This document shows positions 1 to 8,732 of a stretch of DNA of 28,868 nt, in pieces (positions within the stretch are counted from its first letter, which is position 1; each line of letters opens with the position of its first letter). This DNA is from Butyrivibrio sp. (GTDB lineage: Bacteria > Bacillota > Clostridia > Lachnospirales > Lachnospiraceae): the NCBI GenBank assembly GCA_016297265.1, contig JAEDHB010000018.1, positions 1-28,868 on the forward strand, read 5' to 3'. Made by a program: the position numbers and the translations under genes. Below the pieces are notes generated by a model. That model was not told the DNA's origin. It searched no databases and saw nothing but the letters and a program-made list of their open reading frames with translations.

Positions 1-51
1 TATACAGTAGACGATGAGGTGGGATCGGTAGCGAGATGTTTATCACGTTAA
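1..51 (+). CDS. C-terminal tail of an upstream gene (partial)
   Basis: Frame 1 is open from the left edge to a TAA at 49-51 and reads YTVDDEVGSVARCLSR. The other two forward frames hit stops within the first 15 bases. It overlaps the start of the next gene by 16 bases, which is typical of tightly packed operons, so it is plausibly the end of the preceding gene. Sixteen residues are too few to assign a family. Confidence 0.4.
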   Translation, partial: YTVDDEVGSVARCLSR

Positions 52-1172
52 TTAGAAAATATAAAGTATTCATAGGAATTGTTTTATGTACAATTCTTAC
101 AATTCCGTTTTGCATCAAAAAAATTAATAAGACGATCGATGCAAGTGAAGTTAGCGAAGTATATGCTGAAAAGATGGAACACCAGAATTATGGGTATTGG
201 AATACTCAAAATAAGATGAGGATGACCGACATAGAGAGAATAAGTGATAATTGCATTTTGAATGAAGTGTGTAATCAGGTAATATCTCTTGATACACTGG
301 AAAGTTCGTCTTTTTGCAGAAAGAAAAACTGTATTCATGAGGATATTAACTGCGTGAATAAAATGGATATTATTTCTATCTGTGTATGCGGTGGTGAAAT
401 GTATGTATTATGTATGAGTGATAGGAATGCAATTTACTATATATACAATAATAAAGCGACTCAGATATATAGGGACAAGGAGCAAATCTGCGGCTTGTGG
501 GCATATGATGACGAGCTATACTTTTCAACGGATTATGGCTTGTATACAATGAATATGGGTGATACGAAAGCTGTTAAATGTTTATCCGAGCGTCCTGTAC
601 GTTACTATGATTTAGTTATTCATGATGGGAAATTATATTACGCAGATGATAGTAAATACTTGTTTATGATTGATTTGCAAAGTGGGGAAGAGACTAAAAT
701 TACTTCACGAAAAATGGACATGCCGGATATATATGACAATACATTGTATTATCGCGGCACTGACTATAAATTGTATTGTAGTAAACTTGATGGAAGTGCA
801 GAGAAGCTGGTTGTTGATATGCCGATACGTACTTACTATTTCTATAAAAATGGGATTGTCTTTCAGAAATTGTATCAAACGTATACATACGAAGGACCTG
901 GAGGGGACTATTCCAGTGATGTGTGTTATATGGATTTGGATACAAAGCAGTGTGAAAAAATACTGTCAAATGTAACAATAATAGATTATATGGATGATGA
1001 GGGGAGAATTATATATGAAGACTATAATCAGGAAAAAACAGAACAGTATTATTTAGCTCATCCTACTGACAGCGGAGGTGTTAAGGGGGACTTCGCATGT
1101 TACAATATGATGACGAAAGAAAGTAAACCAATAGATATTGTGGAGGAGATGGAAATAAATGATGAGGATTAG
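36..1172 (+). CDS. Membrane-anchored beta-propeller-like protein (DUF5050-like), ABC-exporter associated
   Basis: The 378-residue protein has one N-terminal hydrophobic segment (about residues 10-28) after a basic start, so it is probably anchored with its bulk outside the cell. The body is made of roughly 40-residue repeats ending in strands such as KLYYADDSKYLFMIDL and TLYYRGTDYKLYCSKLDG, the pattern of DUF5050/WD40-like propellers. A compact Cys/His motif, C-x4-C-x-H-x5-C (CRKKNCIHEDINC), lies near residues 93-106; similar motifs recur in Lachnospiraceae propeller proteins beside ABC exporters (recalled, not searched). The gene overlaps the following ATPase gene by 14 bases, so it belongs to the same operon. 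A role in sensing or assisting the exporter is inferred only. The GAGGTGGG at 15-22 is a rather distant ribosome binding site for the ATG at 36. Confidence 0.75.
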   Translation: MFITLIRKYKVFIGIVLCTILTIPFCIKKINKTIDASEVSEVYAEKMEHQNYGYWNTQNKMRMTDIERISDNCILNEVCNQVISLDTLESSSFCRKKNCIHEDINCVNKMDIISICVCGGEMYVLCMSDRNAIYYIYNNKATQIYRDKEQICGLWAYDDELYFSTDYGLYTMNMGDTKAVKCLSERPVRYYDLVIHDGKLYYADDSKYLFMIDLQSGEETKITSRKMDMPDIYDNTLYYRGTDYKLYCSKLDGSAEKLVVDMPIRTYYFYKNGIVFQKLYQTYTYEGPGGDYSSDVCYMDLDTKQCEKILSNVTIIDYMDDEGRIIYEDYNQEKTEQYYLAHPTDSGGVKGDFACYNMMTKESKPIDIVEEMEINDED

Positions 1173-1845
1173 TGTCAAGCTGTTAGATATTTCCAAATAC
1201 TATAAAGATAAGTGTGTGCTGGATGGTATTAATCTTGACCTAAGTAATGGCGTATATGGATTATTGGGACCCAATGGTGCAGGAAAAACAACATTGCTCA
1301 ATATACTTGCCACAGTATTACAGAAAAATTCGGGAACAATTCTTTGCGATGATAAGGATATATCAGATTCAATTGAAGAATATCATTCTAAATTAGGATT
1401 TCTGCCACAGCATCTTTCGATTTATGATAATTTTACGGGACGATATTTTCTTCAGTATATGGCCATGCTTAAGGATGCATCTTCTGAATCAATTGAAGAA
1501 GTTTTGAAGGTAACAAATCTTACTGATGTGGCGGATAAAAAGGTTTCAACTTATTCAGGAGGAATGAAACAAAGATTAGGAATTGCCCAGGCATTACTTG
1601 GTAACCCCAAAATTTTATTGTTGGATGAACCAACAGTAGGTCTTGATGTTGAAGAACGTGCTGCCTTTAAAAAGAAAGTAAAGGAAATGGGAAAAGAAGC
1701 CATAGTTATTCTTTCAACACACATTGTTTCAGATGTAGAAGAAGTAGCGGATAATATTATTTTTATCAATAATGGCAAAATATTAGATATTCTAAGCGGC
1801 GAAAATCAAAAAAATATTGAAGAATACTATCTTTCTTTGAACTAA
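1159..1845 (+). CDS. ABC transporter ATP-binding protein
   Basis: This 228-residue nucleotide-binding subunit has every landmark of the family: Walker A GPNGAGKTT (about 37-45), signature YSGGMKQRLGIAQ (about 132-145), Walker B ILLLDEPTVGLD and the switch histidine in STHIV. It resembles the NatA/bacitracin-exporter type of ABC-2 ATPases. It should energise the one or two membrane proteins encoded directly downstream. GGAGGAG ends about 11 bases before ATG 1159, and a second in-frame ATG follows at once, so the exact start is uncertain by one codon. The substrate cannot be inferred. Confidence 0.93.
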   Translation: MMRISVKLLDISKYYKDKCVLDGINLDLSNGVYGLLGPNGAGKTTLLNILATVLQKNSGTILCDDKDISDSIEEYHSKLGFLPQHLSIYDNFTGRYFLQYMAMLKDASSESIEEVLKVTNLTDVADKKVSTYSGGMKQRLGIAQALLGNPKILLLDEPTVGLDVEERAAFKKKVKEMGKEAIVILSTHIVSDVEEVADNIIFINNGKILDILSGENQKNIEEYYLSLN

Positions 1846-1859
1846 GGTATGGGGGAAAA

Positions 1860-3053
1860 ATGATTAAATATGAACTTAATAAAGTAATGAAAACATTGTT
1901 TATTCTATTAGGAATATCAGTGTTAGCAATAATAATATCTTCAATCATTCTGGATGGAAATAAAACATCACGCCATAGTGCAACATTGTTGTCAGAATAT
2001 AAAGGGGTTGTTTCGAGTACTCAACTTGAAAATTATAAAAAAGATTATAAATATGTTGATTCTCTTGTTGTTATAACTGACCCGGAAAAGGGGATATCTT
2101 ACAATTTGGAAATACTTAAGGCGAAGGGTGAATATTTCGATACAATCGGTGATGATTGGACATTTCTAGGTGAGATTAACAAAATATGTCGTAAGGTAGA
2201 TGACCGATTAGCATTTATTGAAAAGGTTGAAAAACAGGATAACTATTCCTCCGAATATTATGATAAGGATTATGACAAGAAATATATTATTGCAGATACA
2301 AAGGAAGCGGAATTATTGATTAAGAATTCTAATTACGGTATTGCTGCAGTCATTGCAGCAATTGTTATTGCAATTGTATTAGTGGAGGTTGAAAATAAAA
2401 GCAGGCTCTCAATAGTGATATATCCAACAAAGAATGGCGGCGATTTTATTTGCGCAAATAAAGTAACAGTGGGAGTGTTATTATCTATTTCAATGGTGTT
2501 ATTAGGTTTTGTCACATACTTTTTGACACAATTCATTTTGCTGGGGTATGGAAAAAATGAACTGAGTCTTCCGCTATATTACATTGAAGGTTTTGAGTTT
2601 GCTCCGTCCGGGATAACTGTAGGGAAATATATGCTAATAGAATTATTTTCCAATATTGTCATAACTATAACGTTTATGATGCTTACGCTTGGTGCTTCAA
2701 TGTTAATTAGAAAAGCAGTTTTGACGTCATCAATAGTTGGAATAATTGCATGCACATTTTATGCACTTGAAAAGATTTATTACAGATTATTTAATGGTGG
2801 TTTTGACACAACTAACAAATATATTGTTGCAACATCAACCTTCGGTGAAATATATTCCAAATTTAAAGTATGGCTGTTCCTGTCACTTTTGGACATTAAA
2901 TTCTATTTTGAACAACCGAGATATTTCGCGATTGGAAAGATAGCGTTATACCAGATATTTATTCCAATTCTTTTATGTTCAATAATAAGTATTGGTTTGG
3001 GCATATTTTTTACAAAGAAGTATAAATTCCCCAGAAAGGAGTTGATTCTTTGA
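1860..3053 (+). CDS. ABC-2 type permease
   Basis: This 397-residue membrane protein has six predicted helices in ABC-2 layout: one near residues 11-30, a large extracytoplasmic loop of about 120 residues rich in charged and Tyr residues, then five helices (about 158-178, 198-222, 256-282, 286-306 and 358-385). The protein ends in KKYKFPRKELIL. GGGGGAA sits six bases before ATG 1860. Its stop overlaps the TTG start of the next gene, indicating translational coupling. It is the probable membrane partner of the preceding ATPase. No substrate signature is visible. Confidence 0.85.
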   Translation: MIKYELNKVMKTLFILLGISVLAIIISSIILDGNKTSRHSATLLSEYKGVVSSTQLENYKKDYKYVDSLVVITDPEKGISYNLEILKAKGEYFDTIGDDWTFLGEINKICRKVDDRLAFIEKVEKQDNYSSEYYDKDYDKKYIIADTKEAELLIKNSNYGIAAVIAAIVIAIVLVEVENKSRLSIVIYPTKNGGDFICANKVTVGVLLSISMVLLGFVTYFLTQFILLGYGKNELSLPLYYIEGFEFAPSGITVGKYMLIELFSNIVITITFMMLTLGASMLIRKAVLTSSIVGIIACTFYALEKIYYRLFNGGFDTTNKYIVATSTFGEIYSKFKVWLFLSLLDIKFYFEQPRYFAIGKIALYQIFIPILLCSIISIGLGIFFTKKYKFPRKELIL

Positions 3054-4708
3054 AATATGAACTAAGGAAAATTCTATCGTGGAAATTGGTTCTTTGTATT
3101 GCAATTCTTTTTCTTGTTCCCCAGATTATTCTTATTGTTAATCTGAATGGTGTAAAAAAGGGTGGAGAAACAAGACACTTGTATGAATTAAGTAAGAATC
3201 TTGAGGGAATGGTCACAAAAGAAAATAGCGAATATGTTCAGAATTTATATGATGATATGATTGAAACGCTTTCTATAGAAAAGGAGATGGAAGACAGATA
3301 TAACAATTCAGATATTTCCGATGAAGAATATAGAAAATACAGACAGAAATATCGTGATTATTCTGCGAAGAAAGGTGCAATAACTATTCTCTACGAGAGA
3401 TATTCCAGATGTGAAGAGTTAAATTGTGAGTATGTATTTGATTCATACTATAATGAGGCACTTAATCCAAAGAAAATACCATGGTTCCTGTTTGCTATAG
3501 TATTACTTTTTTCAGTTATGCTTAGTATTGCTGATGTAAAAAATACTATGATAGTTCCGGCAACCACTAAGAAAGGGATAAAGACCGTACATAGAAATAA
3601 GTGTAAGCTTATTATTATTTTTATATTAACAACAACAATAGTTTCCAGTCTTTTGGAGATAGCATATCTCAAAATATTTGATGGGATTAATGAATGGAAT
3701 ACCGGAATAGCGAGTGTACCGGTGATTTATGATAATGGATTTCACATGAAAATCTCAATAGGCGGATACATTCTTTTGATGATATTATTCAAATGTGTTG
3801 TTTTATTAGTGCTTGGAGTGGGGGTGTTTTTTTGTATGAAACAAAGGTTTAGTAAGCTTGTTAAAGCTTGCGCTATGGTTATTATAGTAATGATTGTTTG
3901 TAGCGGTTGTATTAATAAAAATGATAACAATCAACCGAGTGAAAATGATACGAAATATGGTGATGAAAATGACACTGAATATGGTGATGAAATTGCGTTG
4001 AACTATAAACTTCAAGATACTAAAGGAAGCTTTATTAAGCCGAAAAGTTCAGTTACATTGAATGACATTTCTTCTTTTAGAATAGGAAATATGTGTAATC
4101 ACGAATTGGAATATAATGTGTTGTTTTTCCTTGATGGAATAAAACAGTCTGTGGAATATGATGGCAGACTATTGTCTGGGGAAAATTTATCTCAAGAGAT
4201 TGATTTGTCAGATTTTGGTGGAATTGAAGGTGATAAACACGAGTTACTCGTTCAGGTAATCTTTGATTCTGTTGACAATGAGACAGCTGAAAACAAAGAA
4301 TATCAAAAATGTGGATATATTTTTGAAAAATATAATTTGACCGGAACGGTTGGCATAAAATCAGCTGAAACGGTAGAATATGAAAGAAAGAAAATTGATT
4401 CTGCGGATACGGCTTTATTTTTCGATAATGCCGCCACTACAGAAGAAGCGAAGTTTTATCCTTCAGTTAGTTTTAAAAATGTATATCTGAATTTCAGAGA
4501 GCATAAAGGAAACTACAGACTGTATGTCTATCAGGGAGTTGAATTACTTGAGCAAATTAGTGTTGATATGAATGATGGAGAGCAAATATCAATTAGCATA
4601 GATAAGTATCTTAAAAGTAAGGCTCCAATATGGGCTGTTGCTTGTGATGTTAACGATGAAGATGCGGCATTTATGTATAGTACATACAAATATAAAGAGA
4701 AAGAATAA
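3050..4708 (+). CDS. Short ABC-2-like permease fused in frame to a lipoprotein-like domain
   Basis: This is one open frame of 552 residues with two unlike halves. Residues 1-262 look like a short relative of the preceding permease: helix at about 10-30, external loop, then helices near 140-162, 184-206 and 237-260. The last two helices of the neighbour are missing. Residue 263 is a Met that begins a lipoprotein-like signal: basic KQRFSK, hydrophobic AMVIIVMIV, then CSGC (a weak lipobox, Cys at -3), an Asn/Asp/Glu-rich linker and a soluble beta-rich domain to the end. A GGAGTGGGGG stretch at 3815-3824 could serve as a ribosome binding site for ATG 3836. Seven Ts at 3827-3833 precede it; with six, the permease would stop at a TGA overlapping that ATG. 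The TTG start at 3050 is chosen because AAAGGAG precedes it and it overlaps the upstream stop. Confidence 0.7.
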   Translation: MKYELRKILSWKLVLCIAILFLVPQIILIVNLNGVKKGGETRHLYELSKNLEGMVTKENSEYVQNLYDDMIETLSIEKEMEDRYNNSDISDEEYRKYRQKYRDYSAKKGAITILYERYSRCEELNCEYVFDSYYNEALNPKKIPWFLFAIVLLFSVMLSIADVKNTMIVPATTKKGIKTVHRNKCKLIIIFILTTTIVSSLLEIAYLKIFDGINEWNTGIASVPVIYDNGFHMKISIGGYILLMILFKCVVLLVLGVGVFFCMKQRFSKLVKACAMVIIVMIVCSGCINKNDNNQPSENDTKYGDENDTEYGDEIALNYKLQDTKGSFIKPKSSVTLNDISSFRIGNMCNHELEYNVLFFLDGIKQSVEYDGRLLSGENLSQEIDLSDFGGIEGDKHELLVQVIFDSVDNETAENKEYQKCGYIFEKYNLTGTVGIKSAETVEYERKKIDSADTALFFDNAATTEEAKFYPSVSFKNVYLNFREHKGNYRLYVYQGVELLEQISVDMNDGEQISISIDKYLKSKAPIWAVACDVNDEDAAFMYSTYKYKEKE

Positions 4709-4797
4709 TTGCAACAAAAGACTTTCTGTCATTTTAATTACTGATTTCTTCCTTGTAGGAAGCCGTGCAAAAAGTTCCAACAACTTGCACCATTATG

Positions 4798-4826
4798 TTG
4801 ATTTGTGAAATAGCATATGATATATT
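4798..4826 (+). promoter_or_regulatory. Sigma-A-type promoter
   Basis: TTGATT (4798-4803) and TATATT (4821-4826) are separated by exactly 17 bases, with a TGA extended -10 element just ahead. It lies 55 bases upstream of the Cys-rich lipoprotein start and gives that gene its own transcription unit. The rest of the 4709-4880 gap holds only an imperfect hairpin (4765-4790) without a T-tract. Confidence 0.65.
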
Positions 4827-4880
4827 TCATTTATGAGGAACAAATTCATATGATTAGTCAAAAATGAACGGAGGAATAAT

Positions 4881-5801
4881 ATGAAGCGTAAAATATCACT
4901 GATATTGATAATTATGATGTTAGCTGTATACCTTACGGCCTGTGCAAAGAAGAACACAAATGCCGAAGATGCAACAGAGCCTGTACAACAAATGCAGGAA
5001 CCCGGTACACAGAATGAACCGACAACGGCGGATAGTGCAGCTGATAACGGGTATTCAACACGAATTAATATTTCAATCAACCCGGATGCGGATATTCTGA
5101 CAGACGGTGAAGGTAATGTAATAGAAATCGTATGTAAAAACGATGATGCTAAAACTGCTTACGGCAAGCTTGAACCAAAAGGAAAAAAACTCGATGAGGT
5201 TGCAAAAGAAATGGTAGAAGCTGCTGTTTCTGAAGGTTTTTTACAGGATACTAAGCCCGTAACCGTTACTATCCAAGATGCTGATAAAGTCGGTCAGGAA
5301 TTATTGGATACTGCTCTGGAAGCAAAAAACGGAATACAGAAAGCATTATCAGAGAAAGATTTGCAGAAATCACCAATTGTTGCAGAAATCACAGAAGATG
5401 AAGTTGTAGATGATACCTGCGACCTTTGTTATGGAAAAGGTTTATTAGTATGTGATGGATGTAATGGAACTACTTACTTGGATGGCAATGCATGGACCAC
5501 ATGTGGAAAATGCAGCGGGGAAGGAAAAACAACCTGTACTCTGTGCAATGGAAATGGCCAAATGAACTGTGACAGTTGTGGTGGTTCCGGACTGAATGCT
5601 GCTGAAAGCGACGGAAAATGTATGGCTTGTCATGGAGAGGGAAAAATGAATTGCGTTCGTTGCGGAGAAGGCGCAGGATATCAGCAGTGTGAGGATTGCA
5701 AAGGAGAGGGTAGATTAGGCGGCCTTCCATGCCCAAGATGTGGTGGTACATTATGGGCTATGTGTAATCGTTGCAACGGTTCAGGTAAACGCAACAACTA
5801 A
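4881..5801 (+). CDS. Lipoprotein with RsgI-like middle domain and DnaJ-like Cys-rich repeats
   Basis: This 306-residue exported lipoprotein has a lipobox LTAC at residues 18-21. After an acidic Thr/Gln/Glu linker, residues about 58-160 (INISINPDADILTDGEGN followed by VIEIV, then KLDEVAKEMVEAA) match the pattern of the extracytoplasmic middle domain of RsgI-type anti-sigma factors, which reads roughly as D-x-N-P-S-hydrophobic-E then a KV-I-x-V strand. From residue 179 to the end there are ten CxxC pairs, most as CxxCxGxG, the repeat of the DnaJ zinc-finger domain but more numerous than the four in DnaJ. A perfect-looking GGAGG site precedes ATG 4881. A zinc-binding or thiol-redox structure on the cell surface is inferred; no enzyme motif is visible and no sigma factor gene is adjacent. 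Confidence 0.8.
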   Translation: MKRKISLILIIMMLAVYLTACAKKNTNAEDATEPVQQMQEPGTQNEPTTADSAADNGYSTRINISINPDADILTDGEGNVIEIVCKNDDAKTAYGKLEPKGKKLDEVAKEMVEAAVSEGFLQDTKPVTVTIQDADKVGQELLDTALEAKNGIQKALSEKDLQKSPIVAEITEDEVVDDTCDLCYGKGLLVCDGCNGTTYLDGNAWTTCGKCSGEGKTTCTLCNGNGQMNCDSCGGSGLNAAESDGKCMACHGEGKMNCVRCGEGAGYQQCEDCKGEGRLGGLPCPRCGGTLWAMCNRCNGSGKRNN

Positions 5802-5836
5802 AATGTAATATATTTTCCGTTATGTGAATATAATAA

Positions 5837-5922
5837 TAACAAAGAGGGAGTAGTTGCATGCATGGCATGTTTCAGCTTTCGTCAGGACGTCGTGGAGACC
5901 GGGAGCTGGATAACATTTGTTA
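5837..5922 (+). ncRNA. yybP-ykoY (manganese) riboswitch aptamer
   Basis: The leader carries the hallmarks of this class. GGGAGTAG (5846-5853) follows a P1 strand TAACAAA (5837-5843), which pairs with TTTGTTA (5916-5922). A second conserved block, CGTCA then GAGACCGG, lies at 5879-5903 within a stem closed by CAGCT/AGCTG (5873-5877/5904-5908). An intrinsic terminator follows at once. In characterised members Mn2+ binding favours read-through into metal export genes; here a P-type cation ATPase follows. A -10-like TATAAT lies at 5829-5834, but it would start transcription inside P1, so the true promoter is uncertain. Confidence 0.85.
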
Positions 5923-5925
5923 AAC

Positions 5926-5972
5926 AAGACTTTTTGTGTACATTAATTGTGCACAAAAGGTCTTATTTTTTT
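5926..5972 (+). terminator. Intrinsic terminator of the riboswitch expression platform
   Basis: AAGACTTTTTGTGTAC (5926-5941) pairs over 16 positions, two of them G-U, with 5949-5964 across a 7-base loop, and seven Ts follow at 5966-5972. The stem can extend by AAA/TTT into the last base of the riboswitch P1, so P1 closure and full terminator formation compete. It ends about 20 bases before the ATPase start. Confidence 0.85.
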
Positions 5973-5991
5973 GTACAGAAAGGAGCAGCTT

Positions 5992-8617
5992 ATGAAGGAA
6001 GCATATCAACTCACAAAAGAAGAACTGGCGGAGCAGTACGGAAGTCTCAGCGGGCATACAGGGAAGGAGGCAGAACAACTGTTGCAGATATGCGGTGAGA
6101 ATAAAATCGAAGATAGTAACAGAAAAGGTGTAATAGTAATCTTTCTTGAACAATTCAAGGATATGTTGGTTATTATACTGATTGCGGCGGCAATCGTATC
6201 TATGATTTCAGAAAACATAGAAAGTTCAATTGTGATTTTCGCAGTAATTATTCTTAATGCCATTCTTGGAACAATTCAGTATGTACGGGCACAAAAATCA
6301 CTCGATTCCCTTAAGGATTTATCGTCACCCCGTGCGAAGGTTATCAGGAACGGATGTGTTGAGGAAATAGAATCAAAACGGATAGTCCCGGGAGATTTGT
6401 TATTGCTGGAAGCCGGTGATATGGTTGCGGCAGATGGAAGAATTATTGAGAATTATTCAATTATGGTTGATGAGAGTTCACTTACGGGAGAATCCACGCC
6501 TGTTGAAAAAGAGGACATTGTGATTACGGGAGAAAAAACGCCCGGAGACAGGATAAATATGGTTTTTTCAGGGAGTCTCGTTATTTATGGACGAGCATAT
6601 GTGATGGTTACGGCAACCGGTATGAAAACAGAAATGGGGAAAATTGCGTTTTTGATGAGCAATACCGGGGACAGAAAGACACCATTACAGAAAAGTCTTG
6701 ATGATTTTAGTAAAAAACTTGCATTGCTCATTTTGGTAATCAGTGGGATTGTATTTACCCTACGTTTGGTTCAGGGGGAACCATTGCTGGAATCGATAAT
6801 GTTTGCCGTTGCGCTGGCCGTGGCAGCAATTCCTGAGGCATTGGCTTCCATAGTAACAATTGTGCAGTCAATGGGAACGAGGAAGATGGTGGCAGACAAG
6901 GCAAAAGACATCTGGGTGGCAACAAGCGATGGCAAGTCTGGGCTGCGTGTCGGTAATTTGTTCCGATAAAACAGGCACACTGACACAGAACAAAATGACA
7001 GTTACGGATATATATGCGGATGGTGATGTTATTTTGCCCCAGGAAGCAGATATAGCCAATCCGGTTCAGAAAATGTTGTTTTATAATGCGGTTTTGAATA
7101 ATGATTCTTCGGTTGAAGACGGAAAAAATATCGGTGACCCTACAGAAACCTGTCTTCTGGGTTATGTTGAGAAATGTGGAATTAATATCAGTGAAATTAG
7201 ACATATGCTGTGTAGAAAAGGGGAAATTCCATTTGATTCCAATCGCAAGCTGATGACTACTGAATACGAATTTGAAGGCAGGGATGTTGTTTTTACAAAA
7301 GGGGCAACGGAGGTTATCCTCAACAAAATTTCGGGGATAGCCACGGGACAGGGATGCAGAGAAATAACGGATGCTGATGTACAAAATATAGCGAAAATAA
7401 ATGAAAAGTTTTCTGAGCGAGGCTTAAGAGTTCTGGCATTTGCCTACAAGGACAACCCTAGCGGAGAAAGTCTGACAGTGGATTCGGAAGCCGGTTATAT
7501 TTTCAGTGGTCTCATGGCAATGACGGATCCACCCCGTGATGAGTCGGTAACTGCGGTCGCAGATGCTGCGGACGCAGGAATACGGACAGTGATGATCACT
7601 GGAGACCATAAAGTAACAGCGACCGCTATCGCAAAACAGGTAGGCATATTTCGTGAAGGAGATCGGGCCGTGACCGGGGAAGAGCTTGACAGGATGTCGG
7701 ATGAGACTTTGAATGGGATGCTTGAAAGCATCTCTGTATACGCAAGGGTTTCCCCTGAAAACAAAATACGAATCGTGGATGCGTGGCAGCGCAGGGGCAA
7801 AATTGTTGCAATGACGGGGGATGGAGTCAATGATGCGCCTGCGCTCAGAAAAGCAGACATAGGTATTGCGATGGGGATTACCGGCACGGAAGTGTCAAAG
7901 GATGCTGCGGATATGATACTTGCGGACGATAATTTTGCAACAATAGTGAAGGCTGTGCTCTATGGCAGAAATGTATACAGAAATATAATCAATTCGATTC
8001 AATTTCTTTTGTCAGGAAATTTTGGTGCAATTTTGGTGGTTCTATTTTGCTCAATTGCAGCAGTGGGAAGTCCGTTTGAGGCGGTTCAGCTTCTTTTTAT
8101 CAATCTGCTGACGGACTCCCTTCCTGCTCTTGCAATTGGAATGGAGCCCTCGGATAAACAGCTTTTGAAGGATAAACCCAGAAATCCGGATGAAGGCATT
8201 CTGTCAAAATATTTTGTAAGGAGGCTTGTAATTCATGGAGTGATGATTGCAGGTGTAACGTTGACAGCATATTTTGTTGGGACTGTTTACGGACACAGAA
8301 TGGCAGTCACAATGGCATTTGCGACATTGACACTTGCCAGATTGTTTCACGGATTTAATTGTAGGAAAGAGAATTCGCTGTTGCGTGCGGGGATAGCAAA
8401 AAACAAGTGGAGTCTGGTGGCATTTGCAATAGGCGTACTGCTTTTGGCAGCGGTACTGTTCGTGCCGGTTTTTGGCAGATTAATTATGGTTGAGGCACTT
8501 AAGGGTATACAGATAATGTGGATTATTTTACTGGCATTCATTCCAACCTTTATCATTCAGACCGTAAGAATGGTAAAAGAATGTGTTATGCAGAGGAAAG
8601 GAGAAAAAAATGGGTGA
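5992..8617 (+). pseudogene. P-type cation (Ca2+/Mn2+) ATPase, frameshifted
   Basis: The gene would encode a P2-type ATPase of about 870 residues. The first 325 residues (frame of 5992, ending TAA 6967-6969) hold helices 1-4, the actuator motif LTGESTPVE and the helix-4 metal site AAIPEAL. The remainder, in the +1 frame to 8617, holds DKTGTLTQNK (phospho-Asp codon 6965-6967), KGATEVIL, MTGDHKVTA, TGDGVNDAPALRKADIG and the C-terminal helices. Family similarity leaves one frame near 6903 and resumes in the other at 6926. About 22 bases lie between, where relatives need 18 (AIIRKLxAVE region), so this is a net +1 shift. The control by a Mn2+ riboswitch suggests manganese export, as for YoaB-like pumps. 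ATG 5992 follows AAGGAG. As read, neither half alone can pump; a sequencing error or recoding cannot be excluded. Confidence 0.85.
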
Positions 8618-8732
8618 AACAGTTTTTGTGATTGTGTTGGGAGTTATTGTTTTAGCTTCCGGAATATGGTCATGGTGTCTGGATAACGGAATTTCTTGTG
8701 AAAAAAAGCACGAAAAGGGGGATAAAGAATGA
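8610..8732 (+). CDS. Small single-helix membrane protein (40 aa)
   Basis: MGETVFVIVLGVIVLASGIW begins a 40-residue protein whose residues 4-22 form one transmembrane helix; a hydrophilic, Lys/Glu-rich tail follows (CEKKHEKGDKE). Its ATG follows AAAGGAG closely, its start overlaps the ATPase stop, and its TGA overlaps the ATG of the transporter gene downstream (ATGA). This arrangement strongly supports real translation. Small one-helix proteins are known partners of P-type ATPases (for example KdpF and MgtR), but no specific family is recognised here and the partner could equally be the downstream transporter. Confidence 0.75.
   Translation: MGETVFVIVLGVIVLASGIWSWCLDNGISCEKKHEKGDKE

Noticed and set aside
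4765..4790. Hairpin after the permease-lipoprotein gene as a terminator
   Set aside because: The stem has a three-base bulge and no T-run follows, so termination is not supported.
5947..5991. Longer N-terminus of the ATPase
   Set aside because: The extension would begin inside the terminator hairpin; ATG 5992 has AAGGAG at proper distance and gives the normal family N-terminus.
5862..6098. 78-residue open frame over the riboswitch and ATPase start
   Set aside because: It covers the conserved riboswitch, its terminator and the ATPase N-terminus in another frame, and its product has no family features.
6755..7384. 209-residue minus-strand open frame
   Set aside because: It is antisense to the conserved ATPase core (DKTGT region), low in family-like features and explained by the codon pattern of the opposite strand.
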